DNA from: Beijerinckiaceae bacterium | GTDB lineage: Bacteria; Pseudomonadota; Alphaproteobacteria; Rhizobiales; Beijerinckiaceae | Direction of reading: 5' to 3' | Length of the DNA: 64,000 nucleotides | Assembly (NCBI GenBank): GCA_019745195.1 | Contig: JAIETL010000012.1 | Span: forward strand, 62,001 to 126,000 | Part shown: positions 1 through 11,600 of the stretch, piece by piece | Position numbering within the stretch: the first letter of the stretch is position 1 | Layout: every line of letters begins with the position of its first letter | Position numbers and translations under genes: made by a program | Notes under the pieces: generated by a model | Told to the model about the DNA's origin: nothing | The model's input: the letters and a program-made list of their open reading frames with translations, nothing else | The model's database searches: none

Positions 1-2
1 AG

Positions 3-1895
3 GGCGTCACCTCCGGCAGCCTTTCGGTCTCCGATTGCGGCCAGTCGGTGCGGCTGGTGGCAGCGCAGGCGAGGAGCCTGTTTCTTGCGGAGGCCGCACG
101 GCAGTTTTCCGTCGTGGCCGAGGCGCTCAGTATCGAGGATGGCGTCATCGCCGGCCCGGGCAACCTCGCCACGAGCTACTGGGAACTCGCGGACGCCGTC
201 TCGCTCGCCTGCGAGGCCGATCCCGCCATCACGCCCAAGCCGCCATGGCAGCGCCGGCTCGCCGGCCGCTCGACGCCGCGCATCGATGTTCCCGGCAAGG
301 TCTTCGCGGCTCGGCCCTTCATTCATGATCTCGTGCTGCCGGGCATGCTGCATGGCCGGGTGCTGCGGCCGCCGCGCCCTGGCGCGGTGCTGGAGGGGCT
401 GGACGAGGCGCGGCTTGCCGGCTTGACGGGGCTGCGCGCGACCGTTCGCGACGGCAGCTTCCTCGGCGTCGTTTGCGAAACGGAAGCGCAGGCCGACGCC
501 GCACTGGCGCGGCTGGCGTCCGCCGCGCGCTGGAGCGACGGATTCGCGCTGCCCGATCCGCACGACCTGCCGGGTTGGCTGAAAAGCCAGCCGGCGGAGG
601 CCTCGGTCGTCGATACGCGCGGCGAGGTCGCGCCGCCCGCCGCCCGCACGATCACGCGCCAATACGAAAAGCAGTTCCTCGCTCATGCCTCGATCGCACC
701 CTCCTGCGCCATCGCGCATTGGGCCGGTGACGCGCTGCAGGTGCTGACGCATAGCCAGGGCGTCTTCAACCTGCGCGCCGATCTGGCGCTGGTCTTCGGG
801 CTCGACCCCGAGACGATCAGGGTCACCCATGCCGAGGGCGCGGGCTGCTACGGTCATAACGGGGCCGACGACGTCGCACTCGATGCGGCGCTACTGGCCC
901 GCGCCGTCTCTGGTCAGCCCGTGCGCGTTCGCTGGTCGCGCGCCGACGAACTGGCCTGCGCGCCCTTCGGGGCGGGCATGGCGATCGAGATCAGCGCCGA
1001 CCTCGACGAGGCCGGCGATCCGGTCGACTGGCGTCACACGATCTGGAGCAATGGCTATGTCGGGCGGCCCGGCCGCGCCACGAGTCCGGCCCTGCTCGCC
1101 TCCTTCGATCTCGAAAGGCCGTTCCCGCGCTACATCGCGCAGGACCCGCCTTTGGCGGGCGGCGGCGGGGCGCAACGCAACGCCGTGCCGCTCTATGACT
1201 TTCCGCGCTGGACCATCGCCAAGAACCGCGTCACGGAGATGCCTCTGCGCACCTCCTCGATGCGCGCGCTCGGCGCATTCGGGAATGTCTTCGCGATCGA
1301 ATCCTTCATGGACGAACTCGCGCTCGACGCCGGAGACGACCCGCTCGCCTTCCGCCTGCGCCATCTCGCGGAGCCTCGCGCGCGGGCCGTGCTGGGGCGG
1401 GCCGCCGCGATGGCTGAATGGGGCCGCGCCACGATTCCCGAGGGACGCGGACGCGGTCTGGCGCTTGCCCGCTACAAAAACACCGGGGCGTGGTGCGCGG
1501 TCGTCGCCGAGATCGATGTCGAGGCAGAGCCGCGCGCGACGCAACTCTGGATCGCGGTCGATGTCGGCGAGGCGATCAATCCCGACGGCGTCGTCAATCA
1601 GATCGAGGGCGGGGCGATCCAGGCGGTGAGCTGGACGCTGAAGGAGGCGGTCGCCTTCACGCGCGAGGAGGTCACCAGCGCCTCGTGGGAAAGCTATCCG
1701 ATCCTGCGCTTCAGCGAGGTGCCGGCGGTTTCCGTCGAGATCATGCCCGGCGCGGACCATCCGCCGCTCGGCGCGGGCGAGGCGGCGCAGGGGCCCACAG
1801 CCGCCGCGCTGGCCAATGCGGTACACAGCGCGCTCGGCGTCAGGGTCCGGCGGATGCCGATCACGCGCGAGCGCATCATATCGGCGATGGAGTAG
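3..1895 (+). CDS. Xanthine dehydrogenase-family molybdopterin-binding subunit (5' end outside window)
   Basis: This is the C-terminal two thirds of a molybdopterin-binding large subunit of the xanthine dehydrogenase/aldehyde oxidase family. These enzymes hydroxylate aromatic heterocycles or aldehydes, normally with 2Fe-2S and sometimes FAD partner subunits. The frame is already open at base 3 (GVTSGSLSVSDCGQS...), so the true start lies upstream; the GTG at 48 is internal. Near the C-terminus the motif GAGEAAQGP matches the family's GxGE loop carrying the catalytic Glu, and DVGEAINPDGVVNQIEGG is the cofactor-binding segment. The substrate cannot be named. The next gene starts 3 nt after the stop, so the two are probably one operon. 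Confidence 0.88.
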   Translation, partial: GVTSGSLSVSDCGQSVRLVAAQARSLFLAEAARQFSVVAEALSIEDGVIAGPGNLATSYWELADAVSLACEADPAITPKPPWQRRLAGRSTPRIDVPGKVFAARPFIHDLVLPGMLHGRVLRPPRPGAVLEGLDEARLAGLTGLRATVRDGSFLGVVCETEAQADAALARLASAARWSDGFALPDPHDLPGWLKSQPAEASVVDTRGEVAPPAARTITRQYEKQFLAHASIAPSCAIAHWAGDALQVLTHSQGVFNLRADLALVFGLDPETIRVTHAEGAGCYGHNGADDVALDAALLARAVSGQPVRVRWSRADELACAPFGAGMAIEISADLDEAGDPVDWRHTIWSNGYVGRPGRATSPALLASFDLERPFPRYIAQDPPLAGGGGAQRNAVPLYDFPRWTIAKNRVTEMPLRTSSMRALGAFGNVFAIESFMDELALDAGDDPLAFRLRHLAEPRARAVLGRAAAMAEWGRATIPEGRGRGLALARYKNTGAWCAVVAEIDVEAEPRATQLWIAVDVGEAINPDGVVNQIEGGAIQAVSWTLKEAVAFTREEVTSASWESYPILRFSEVPAVSVEIMPGADHPPLGAGEAAQGPTAAALANAVHSALGVRVRRMPITRERIISAME

Positions 1896-1898
1896 GCG

Positions 1899-2597
1899 TT
1901 GCAGGCACTCAGGATTTTCAGCGGCGGCGCGGCTCAAGGGCTGGTCAGGGCGCTCGAACCGGATTTCACCGCCGCGACGGGCTTCGGCATCGCAGGCAAT
2001 TTCGGCGCGGTTGGCGCGATGCGCGCCCGGCTGGAGGCCGGCGAACCGGCCGATGTCGCGATCCTGACCGACGCCATCATGCAGGCGCTGGCGCAAAGCG
2101 GCTTCGTCGCACCGGAGTCGCTCGCCGCGATCGGCGGCGTCGAGACCGCGATTGCGGTCCGCAACGCCGACCGCGCGCCCATCGTCACCGATGGCGAAGC
2201 GCTCAAGGCGACGCTGCTGGCATCGGATGCGATCTACATGCCCGATGCGGAGCAATCGACGGCCGGTATCCATTTCGCCGGCGTCATGAGGCGGCTCGGC
2301 ATTTTTGAGGAGGTCGCGGCCCGGTTGCGGACCTTCCCCAATGGCGCGGCCGCGATGGCGGCGCTGGCGCGCGCGCCGGAGCAGCGGCCGATCGGCTGCA
2401 CGCAGGTCACCGAGATCCTGGCGACGCCGGGCGTCATGCTGGTGATGGCGCTGCCGCCGGGGTTCGATCTGACGACGCTTTATACGGCAGGTATCCTCGC
2501 CGGCTGCTCCGCTCCGCCGGCCGCGGCGCAGGCGCTGCTCGGCCTGCTCTGCGGAGAGCGGCAGGCCGGTCTGCGGACGCAGTGCGGCTTCGTTTGA
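1899..2597 (+). CDS. ModA-like substrate-binding-fold protein lacking a signal peptide
   Basis: The 232-residue product resembles type II periplasmic binding proteins of the molybdate-binding (ModA) class: an early IFSGGAAQGL segment, then a two-lobe alpha/beta pattern. It begins with TTG because an in-frame stop of the preceding gene lies only 3 nt upstream. A GGAG Shine-Dalgarno overlapping the end of that gene is spaced 6 nt from the TTG. The N-terminus is not a secretion signal, so the protein should stay in the cytoplasm, unlike ordinary ModA. Its coupling to the molybdoenzyme gene suggests a role in cofactor or substrate handling for that enzyme. That role is inference. Confidence 0.7.
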   Translation: MQALRIFSGGAAQGLVRALEPDFTAATGFGIAGNFGAVGAMRARLEAGEPADVAILTDAIMQALAQSGFVAPESLAAIGGVETAIAVRNADRAPIVTDGEALKATLLASDAIYMPDAEQSTAGIHFAGVMRRLGIFEEVAARLRTFPNGAAAMAALARAPEQRPIGCTQVTEILATPGVMLVMALPPGFDLTTLYTAGILAGCSAPPAAAQALLGLLCGERQAGLRTQCGFV

Positions 2598-2617
2598 GGC
2601 CGCATCGCGCCTGAGGT

Positions 2618-5600
2618 TCAGATCAGAACCAGCGAGCGGAAGCCCTCGCCGTTCAGCGCCTCGAGGCTGAGGCTGTTGATGTCGAAGCTGTTCTGAAAGG
2701 TCAGGGTGACGAAGTCGTCCTGATCGCCAACCTCGACGATGAAGTTGGCCCCATCGTCGAAGATGGTGAAGAAGCCCGTCGCCTCGTCGATGTCGCGGAA
2801 GGCGACGACGTCTCCGGCCGAGAAACCGGAGACGAAGGCGTTGAAGTTCGTCAGATCGTCGAGGACAACGGTCGAGTCGCCGTTGAACTGGGCGAATTCG
2901 TCATCGACGCCGAATGCGATCGCTCCGTCGAAACTGCCGTTGAAGACGAAATCGCCGCTATTGTAGAGCTGGAAGGAGCCCGAGGCTGCGCCGTCGACCG
3001 TGACCAGCGTATCCTCGCCGCGCGTGATCGTGGTGCCGCCGCCCTGCACCGCGCCGGTGAAGCGCAGCGAGCCGGCGTAAGCGTCGATCACGCCGTAATT
3101 GTCGACCGTGCCGTCGATCTCGACCATCCCGCCCTCCGCGATGATCTGGCTGAACGCGGCCACGCTGACGAAATAGCTTCTCACATCGATCAGGCCGCCG
3201 ACGTCGGCCGACAGGCGCAGGCCTTGCCCGCCTTCGACCCGCAGTTCCATATCGACGGCGAAATCGCCGTCGCCGACGACGCTCTGGTTGACGATCCTCA
3301 GCCGCTCGCCGCCGCCATAGCCGTTGCCGAGCGAGCCGCGCAGGCCCGAGCCGCTGGCATCGCGCAGGATGATCTCGCCGAAATCGTCGCTTGTGATGGT
3401 GAGGTCGCCACCGAACTCGCCGCCCACGGTGAGGCGCGCATCGTTGCCGCCTCCGGAGATGATCGCGATCGTGCCGTCATTGCGCAGCTCGGTTTCCGTT
3501 CTGCCAAACAAAAAAGCGGAGATGTCGAGCTGCGCGTTGTTTTCGATCCGGAGCGTGCTGTCCTGGTCGATCTGGATCGCAGTGCTCTGGAAGACCGCGC
3601 CGCGTCCAGCGAAGCCTTCATCGCTGACGATGATGTCGCCACCGCTGATCGCCTCGATGCGGCCACCCACAACTGTGGCGTTGTCGAGCGTGACGTCGGA
3701 GTCGAAACCGTCCGCGGCCAGCGTTCCGAAGAGCCCGGCCTGCGTCGGATTCTCGAAGGGATCGACATATTGCTGGACGGTTGAATTGCGAATTTCCAGC
3801 CCGACGGCGTTCTGGGCGCGGATCAGGCCAGCACTGGAGATGTTGTAGTTGCCCGCCAGCGTCGGCGGGCCGCCCTGGAAGCCGTCGAGGATCAGCGGGC
3901 GCGGACCGCCTCCGATGTTGAGATAGCTCTCGATCGTGCCGGCGGCGTAGTTGACGATATGCAGCGGCGCGGTCTGCGGGCGCTGGACGCTCTGGTAGTT
4001 GCCGAACGCATCGTAAAACTCGACGTCGGTGAGATCATAGAACGGCTTGATCGTGCCGGCCCAGCGGAACTTCGCATCGACGTTGACCAGATCGATCGCG
4101 TCAGGCTGGCCGGGTTCTCCGGTCGGGTTGTCGGGGTCGGCGAAGGGATACTGGACGGCCGCGCCCGAGACGATCTCGTGGCCGACGCCGCCGTCGATGA
4201 TTGTGATGACGCCGCCGCCGCTGACGCGCGTGTCGCCTGCGACAAGGAGGCGCGCGGGAGTCGATGCGCCGTCGAACAGGATGATCTCGCTGTCGGCGCC
4301 CTCGATCACGATCTCGCCCTTCAGCGCGAGCGTGGCGCCGGCGGAGTCAGGCGGCGAGACATTGATGTCGCCGCGCAGCGTGACGTTCTCGAGGCTCGTG
4401 GCCTGGCTGTTGCTGGTCTCCGTGTTGCGCGAGACGAGGAGGAGGTTGGCGCCCTGGCTGTTGTCGATCGTCAGGTTGCGCAGCGTCGCGCCATAGGACA
4501 GCAGGAACGCGCCACTGCCCCGGGCTTCGATCAGGCCGCCATCGACGATCGGGTTGAACTCGAACCAGACCAGCGAATTCTCGCCATCGGCCCGGATCGC
4601 GCCGTCCTGGTTCTGGAGATTGACGTTGTCGATCTTGAGCGTGCTCGACGCCGTTGCGCGGATGACGCCGTCATTCTCGATCAGGCCGCGCTCGTAGAAG
4701 ACGACACCGCCGAAGTCGCTGATGTTGAAAATGTAGGTCGAGAGCGTCAGCCGCTTGTCGATGGTCGACTCGATGACGCCGGCCGCGCCGTTGATCAGCG
4801 TCATCTCGCCGGTGATCTCGCCGCCGCCGCGGATGGTGTTGTCGAGATTGGTGACGACCGCGGGAATGCCGGCATCGTAGAAGCCGAGATCCTGCTCGCC
4901 CTTGCGCCGGCCGGCGAGTTGTGCGGCGGTCAGGACCGAGGCCGGATCGTTGCCCATCTCGATCACGCCGCCGCCGTCGATCGTCACGTCGCCCGCGCCG
5001 AGCACGAGCCGGCCGATCGACCCGCCGAAGGTGCCCGGCACGTTCGTCGCCGTGGCTGAAAGCCGGATCACGCCCTCGTTGTGCAGGTCGCCCCTGACCG
5101 TCAGGGCGCCGAACTTGCCGATGTCGATCAGCCCGTCATTCGACAGGGAGCTGGTCTCGATACCGCGGAACGGGCGGCCACCCACGGTCGGCGCGCTGTC
5201 ATAGACCAGCGAGCCCCGGCCAGCCAAGGTCAGGCTCTCGACGATCGCTGTGCCGAAATTGGCGGTCTGGTCGAAATTGATCGCGCCGCCGGGAACGGTC
5301 TGGATGAAGACGCTGTCGGTCGCGTCGGGCGACGCGCCATCGCTCCAGTTCGTCGCGACCGTCCAGTCGCCGACGATGCTGCCGATCCAGCTGTTGTCGA
5401 ACGCGGCGACGGTGAAGTTCGCCGTGCCGACGAAATCGACCGTGGCGAGCGCTTGCCCAGTCAGGTCGCGCACCAGCGGCGCCTTGACCGTGCCGATATA
5501 GCGCCCGAGCGGCAGGGCGTCGTAGCTGATCTCGACGCGCGTGCCGTTCTCGCGCAGCGCGATCCCGGTCGCCTGCACGACGTCGCCAGCTTCCGTCTTC

Positions 5601-8600
5601 AGGATGAAATTGGCCAGCGTCACGCTGGTCGGGTCGAGCGCCTTGGAGAAGAGATAGGAGACCTTGCGGGTGAGGCCGACGGTTTCCTGATCGTCCGGCG
5701 TCACGTTGATCAGGTTGAACGGCGTCAAGTCCTGCGTCAGCGTCACGGTGATCGGATCGAGCGTCGTGACGTTGCCGCCGGTGTCGGTGGCGCGCAGCGC
5801 CAGCGTGACCGTCGGTCCGCCATTGGCGGCGATCGTCGGCAGGATCGTCGACAGCGAGAGCGGCACGGACAGGTCGGTGATCGTTACCCTGCCATTGACG
5901 AGAAGCTCGACGCTGCGCACCTGCACGTCGTCGAAGACGCTCAGGTCGAAGCTGACGCGGGTCGCCTCACGAGCGCTGGCCTGGATGCCTGGCGTCAGCC
6001 CGTCGCCATCGACGAGGTTCGTCGTGAACTGCACGGTCGGGGCGAGGCCAAGCCGGTCGATCGGGAGATATTGCACCACCGAGAGACCGTCGCTGGTCGC
6101 GACGAAGGCGTTGCCTCCGGCGATCGCGATCGCGGCGGGCACCGCGTTGTCCGGCAGAACGATGCGGTTGATCAGGACGCCGGTATTGGCCGGGCTCGTC
6201 GCATCGACCACATCGACGATGTTGCGGTCGGCGTTGACGGTCCCGTCGGTCGTGTTCAGGCGCTGCACGGTGAGCGCTCTGCCGGAGCCGTTGAGCGCGA
6301 GCGCCCCGCCGGCGATGCCCTCCTCGTCGGGCGCGCTGACGAGGAAGGGTGCCGAAGGATCGGCGACGTTCACTGTCGCATAGCCGCCGACGGCGCCGAG
6401 CCCACCGCCCGCTCCGGCCGGAAGATAGGCGATGCCGCCGCTCACGGTCAGCAGGCCGCTGGCGACGCCGTCCGTCCCGCTCGCGGCGAAGGGCAGTTGC
6501 AGCGTGCTGATCACCGACAGGGCCGGCGAGGCGATGTCGATGATGGTCAGGCGAGGCCCGAATCCCGGATTGTATTCGAGCGCGAACAGCTTGCCGTTCT
6601 CGATGGCGAGGCCCGTGACCGGGTAGTTGGCTCCCGGCAGCAGCAGCCCCTTGACCTGCTGGCCTGTCGCCAGATCATAGGCCGAGACGATGCCGCCGCT
6701 GACGACATAGGCCAGCCCGTCGAAGATCTCGACCTGCGTCGCGGAGACGGCGAGCGTGCGCACGAGACGGGGCGCATTGGCGAGCGTGGCGTCGATGATC
6801 GCGACGCCGGTCGCGCCGGTGGCGACGGCGACGAGGTTCGTCGCGCCGTCGACCGCGACATCGGTCGCGGCGCCGGCAAGGTCGAGCTGGCTCAGGATGG
6901 AGGGCGCGCGCGGATCGGAGACGTTGACCAGCGCCAGACCGTAGTCGCCGGTCGCGACGTATGCCGTCAGGCGGCCGCCATTGACGCCGTCGGATTCGAC
7001 TACGACCGCCTTCGCATCGCCCTGCAGGGCGACCGCGCCGATGACGCCGGTCGTGTTCGCGAGCGCGGGCGTGTTGGCGAAGCCGCCGAGCAAGGCGGCC
7101 TCGTCCTGCACGCCGGCAATGAAGTTGTCGCGGATATTGGGATTGATGCCTAGAACATAGGCGGCGCGCGCCGTGAAGCCGCTGACGCCGACGGGGGCGG
7201 TCTGGTCGACCAGCAGCACGTCGGGGATGTCGGTGATCTGGCCGGTCGGCCTGCTGCGGAAGCCGACCTCGCCGATGTCGCGGCTGACCGGATCATAAAC
7301 CGTCAGGAGATAGAGCGTGTCGGGTGCGAGGAACTGGTTGATGCCGAGCATCGGGTTGATCGTGCCGCGCAGTTCGGTGCCGGTCTCTACGTTCTTCAGG
7401 ACGTAGTAGAGCGTCTGGCCGTAGCTGACGGTCGAAACCTCGGCCTGTTGCGCCTGGTTCGAGAACGGAGCCGTCGCGATCGCCCCCGAGCCGCCGTTGC
7501 TGACGCCGCCATTGGCGATGCCCATCTGGACCGCCATCACCGGCAGTGCGACCGAGACCTCGGCAACCGTATCCTCGACGACCTGCTGCAAAGCGAGCAG
7601 ATACTCTTCGCGCAGTTCGTAGAGGAACTGGTATTCGAGGATCGTCTCGACCGAGAGCAAATCGTTCAGCGCGTCGCTAAACTCGATGACGCTGTCGAGC
7701 AGTTCCTCGATGCGCTCCGCTTCCGGCCCGGGTCCGTCGAAGGGCAGGTCGCCGCCGCCGCCGAAAACGCCGCCGTCGATGATCTCGAGGAATTCGACAA
7801 CCTCCTCATAGGTCTGCTCGATGCGCTCGAGAATCGGCTCCTGGCGCTGGGACTCCTCGACATAGCGGGTGCGCGCCATCTCGTAACGCGCGAAATTGGC
7901 CTCGACCTGCGCCTGACGTCCCGGCGGCTGGGGCGGCGGCGTCCATTGCAGCGCAGCCTTCGAGGCTTCCACCGTCGTTTTCAGCTCGGTGAGCTTCTGA
8001 CTGTAGCTGTCGACATAGAGGCTTCCCGAATCGCCGTATGTGCGCGCCTTGCCCACCGCCAGACCAAGCCCGCTGGCCCAGCGGCCGACGGGGCCGGGCA
8101 CGTTGCCGAGCAGGTTGAATCCGGCGCTGACCACATCCACTCCGCTAAGCACGACTTCACCAGCAGCCGAGATGTAGTCGCTGCGGTCGAAAGCGTTCTT
8201 GGCCGCCTGGAGCTTGCCGCCGGCGGCGACAAGGTCATTCGCCGCCGCGTTCCCGGAAAGCGCCGCGCCGAGCGGCGTAGAGGGCAGACCAACGACCGAG
8301 CCCACCGCATAAATGTCGTTGAGGTCGCTCAGCCCCTGGTTCATGCCGGTATAGAGCGCATCGGCCGTCGCCCCGACCTTGCTGCGCTCGTCGGTTCCCG
8401 GCGGGTCGCAGGGGCCCAGTATCTGGCCCCTGCCGCGCGTGCCCGGCGCGATGCCGTGCCAGCCGGGCGCAAGAATGCCGCTGTCGGAGTCGGTGACGAT
8501 GCTCAGTCCATCGGCCGAAACCGTCGCCGTGCCGTTGATGACGAGGCGGCCGGTGGTGTGGTCGAAGGAGAGGACGAAGGTTTTTTCGCCCGGCGCGAGC

Positions 8601-11600
8601 CCGAAGGTGTTGGGCATCGCCAGGATGGCCGGCGTGGTGAAGACGGGATCGTCGATCGGCTCGCCATTGACGTCGCGGACCTGGATGGTGATGTCGAAGG
8701 AGTGCTGCAGCACGCCCTCCGGCAGCATGTCCATCACCATGGAGGGCGGCACGGTGGCGATGCCGACCTCGACGGCGACGGGGTTGCCCGCGCCGTCGAC
8801 GACGCTGCCGGGCGCGACCGTCAGCGACATGCGCGAAAGCTGGTCGCCGGTGAGCGACGAGTTGGCCGAGGTCGTGGCCTGCACCACGGTCGGCGCGCCC
8901 GCGCCGACAGCGACGAAGATGTCCTCGTCGATGCGCGGCAGGTAGACGGCTAGATTGCCGGCGTTGAACTCCTGCGCTTCGGCGGGCCCCATCGAGCCCA
9001 TCACCGTGTTGACGATGCCGGGACGAATGGTCAGGTCCATCACCATTTCGGGGAAGAAGACGTCGGCGTCGTCCTGCTCCGACGTCAGCGTGGCGGTGCG
9101 GCCGTCGACCACGAGCTTGACGTTGCCGGCGGGCATGTCGGTGAGGACGAAGAGGCCGTTTGCGTCGGTGAAGACGGCCTTGTCCTCCTGGCCGATGACA
9201 TAGACCTTCACGCCCGCGAGCTTGCTCAGATAAGTGTTGGTCGCGAAATTGTTCAGGCCGAGCGGCCCGGCCCGGACGTCGTCGGGCGTCATCATCTCGC
9301 GGTCGGCGCCGGGGTCGAGCACGTAGCCGGTGATGGTCGTGCCGGGAACGCCCGTGGTCGAGACCGTGGTGAAGACCTGGGTGAGGTCCGAGCCGGCCGC
9401 GCCGGTGAGGCCCGCATCGAGCAAGGTTCCGTCGAGCGAGCGGATCTCGCTGCCGTCGATATGCAGCGTGATCGCCTGCGAACCCGGCAGCGTCTCCTGG
9501 AAGAGCAGCCAGGCCCCGAGCCCGTCGGCGAAGGGCACGATCGTCGCTGGAATGACCGCACCGCTGGAATCGGTGGCGTAAAAGCTCGATGCCGTCAGGG
9601 TGCTAGCATCGACCGGGCGCGAGAACTCGATCAGCGGCCGGTAGGTCACGCCGACCTGCATCTCGTCCGCCTCGGGCTCGATCGCGACGATGGTGAAGGG
9701 CGGCGTCGGCACGGTGACGTCGTAGCTCTGGACGGCGACGTTGCCGGCTGCGTCGGTGATCTCGACGATGAGCTGGCGCGCGCCGGGCGCGACGGTGCTG
9801 AAGTCGAGCGCCTGGTCGAAGCCGTTGCTTGCGTCGAAGGCGACGCTGGTCCTCGGCCCGTCGTCGAAGCGATAGGTCAGGGCGGCCAGCGCATTGCCCT
9901 CGACCAGCGGCACGGACCCGGTCAGGCGCTCGCCGGCCAGCAGGACTTCGTCCGGCTGGATGCTTTCGGGCGCGAGGTTGGCCACAGGCGGGTTAGTCGC
10001 GATCGTGAACTGGAAGGCGTTGACCGTGCCGAGATTGCCGGCGGCGTCCAGCGCGCGCAGGCTGACGCTGTGTCGACCGTCCGGCTCGCCGGCGAGCAAA
10101 CCTGCGAGATCGAGCGAGAACGAGCCGTCGGCCGCGAAAGGCAGCGCGACGAAGGTCGCGCCGTCGAGCGAATAGCTGAGGCCCGTCACGCCGGAAACGT
10201 TGTCCAGCACGCTGCCGGTCAGGACGGGAATCGCGTCGCTGACGAAGTTGCGCTCCTGCGCCAGCAGGATGCGCGGCGCGATCGCGTCGCTGGCCGCATC
10301 GAAAGCCGCCAGCACGAGATCGCCGATCGAGCCGCCGAGCTCGTAGCCGGCTTCGCTGGAGAAGCGGTAGTGGATGCCGCCGAAGACGCGGCTCTCGCCG
10401 GCCTCGAAGGCCGCATCCCAGAAACTGTCGAAGTCGCGCGGCATTGTGCCGTTGGCGAGGCTTTTCGAGGTGATCGAGAAGCTGGTCGTATTTCCGAAGA
10501 AGTCGGTCAGGATGGTCGCGGCTGCTGCGCTGAAGGTGGAGTGACCCGAGACATATTCCGGAAAGGGCGGGGTCGGGATCAGCGGGAACCAGTCGCGATC
10601 CTCCTCGAAGCGCGCATCGTTCAGGTTCTGCGCCTCGCGGATGATCGTGATCGGCCGGACATAGTCGTAGACATATTTCGCGTCCCACGCCGCGATCGCG
10701 GCGTCCGCCATCGCGATGTTGAGCTGGGCGAACAGCTTTGCGGTGGCGGACAGGCCGACAGAGCCCTCGTCGAGCAGCTTGGCGGCGATGTCGTTCCACA
10801 TGCCGGGAGGGGTGTAGGTGCCGACGCCGGCCGCCCAGAACCGGGCGCTGTTGGCCTGGTCGAGCGTGCGCGTCGCGCTGTTCGATGCGCCGAGTTCCTT
10901 GACCTCATTGTAGGCGGCCAGGAATGCGTCGCTGTGGACATCCGGCGGCGCGTCCGGCCGCAACTGGTCGGGCGTGTCGAGCGCGAAGGTGTCGAGCGTC
11001 GCCCACTGCGCATCGAGACCCGGTGCGTAGAAGGGGGCCGTCGGCTGCCATTTGCCGACGGCGTCGCTGCCGGTGTCGTTGACGACTGTGTCCCAGCCGT
11101 CGTTCTGGCGCAGGGCCAGCACGCGGGCGGCGATATCCGCGCCGAGCGCGACGCCGTCATCCTCGCTCTCGCCATCAGTGACGAGCGCGAGCGATTCGGC
11201 GAGTTCGGCTGCGAGATCGAAGCTCTGGCCGGGATAGAGCGCCTTCAGGATATCGTGGGCGGCCCTGGCGACGGCGGCTTCAGCCGAGGCCCCGAGCGCG
11301 GCCTGCGCGTTGATCAGGTAGCCTGGCGTGCCGTCGATCGCGGCCATGATGTTATAGACGGCGAGGCTCTCCATCGCGAGCGCGCGCGAGGCATAGGTCG
11401 GGGCCGAGGATTCCTCCGCGACGAGCCCAAGCGCGATCCTGATCCAGTTCACGGCGGCATTGTCTGGCGCATTGGCGGCGGCCGCCTCGCGCGTCAGCGT
11501 CACGGTCTCGGTGGCGATGGTCTGGCCGTCGAGGCTGGCCGCAACCGTCAGGGTGTTGCCGCCCAGCGACAGCGCGACATCGTCGAAGCGGAACATCCCT

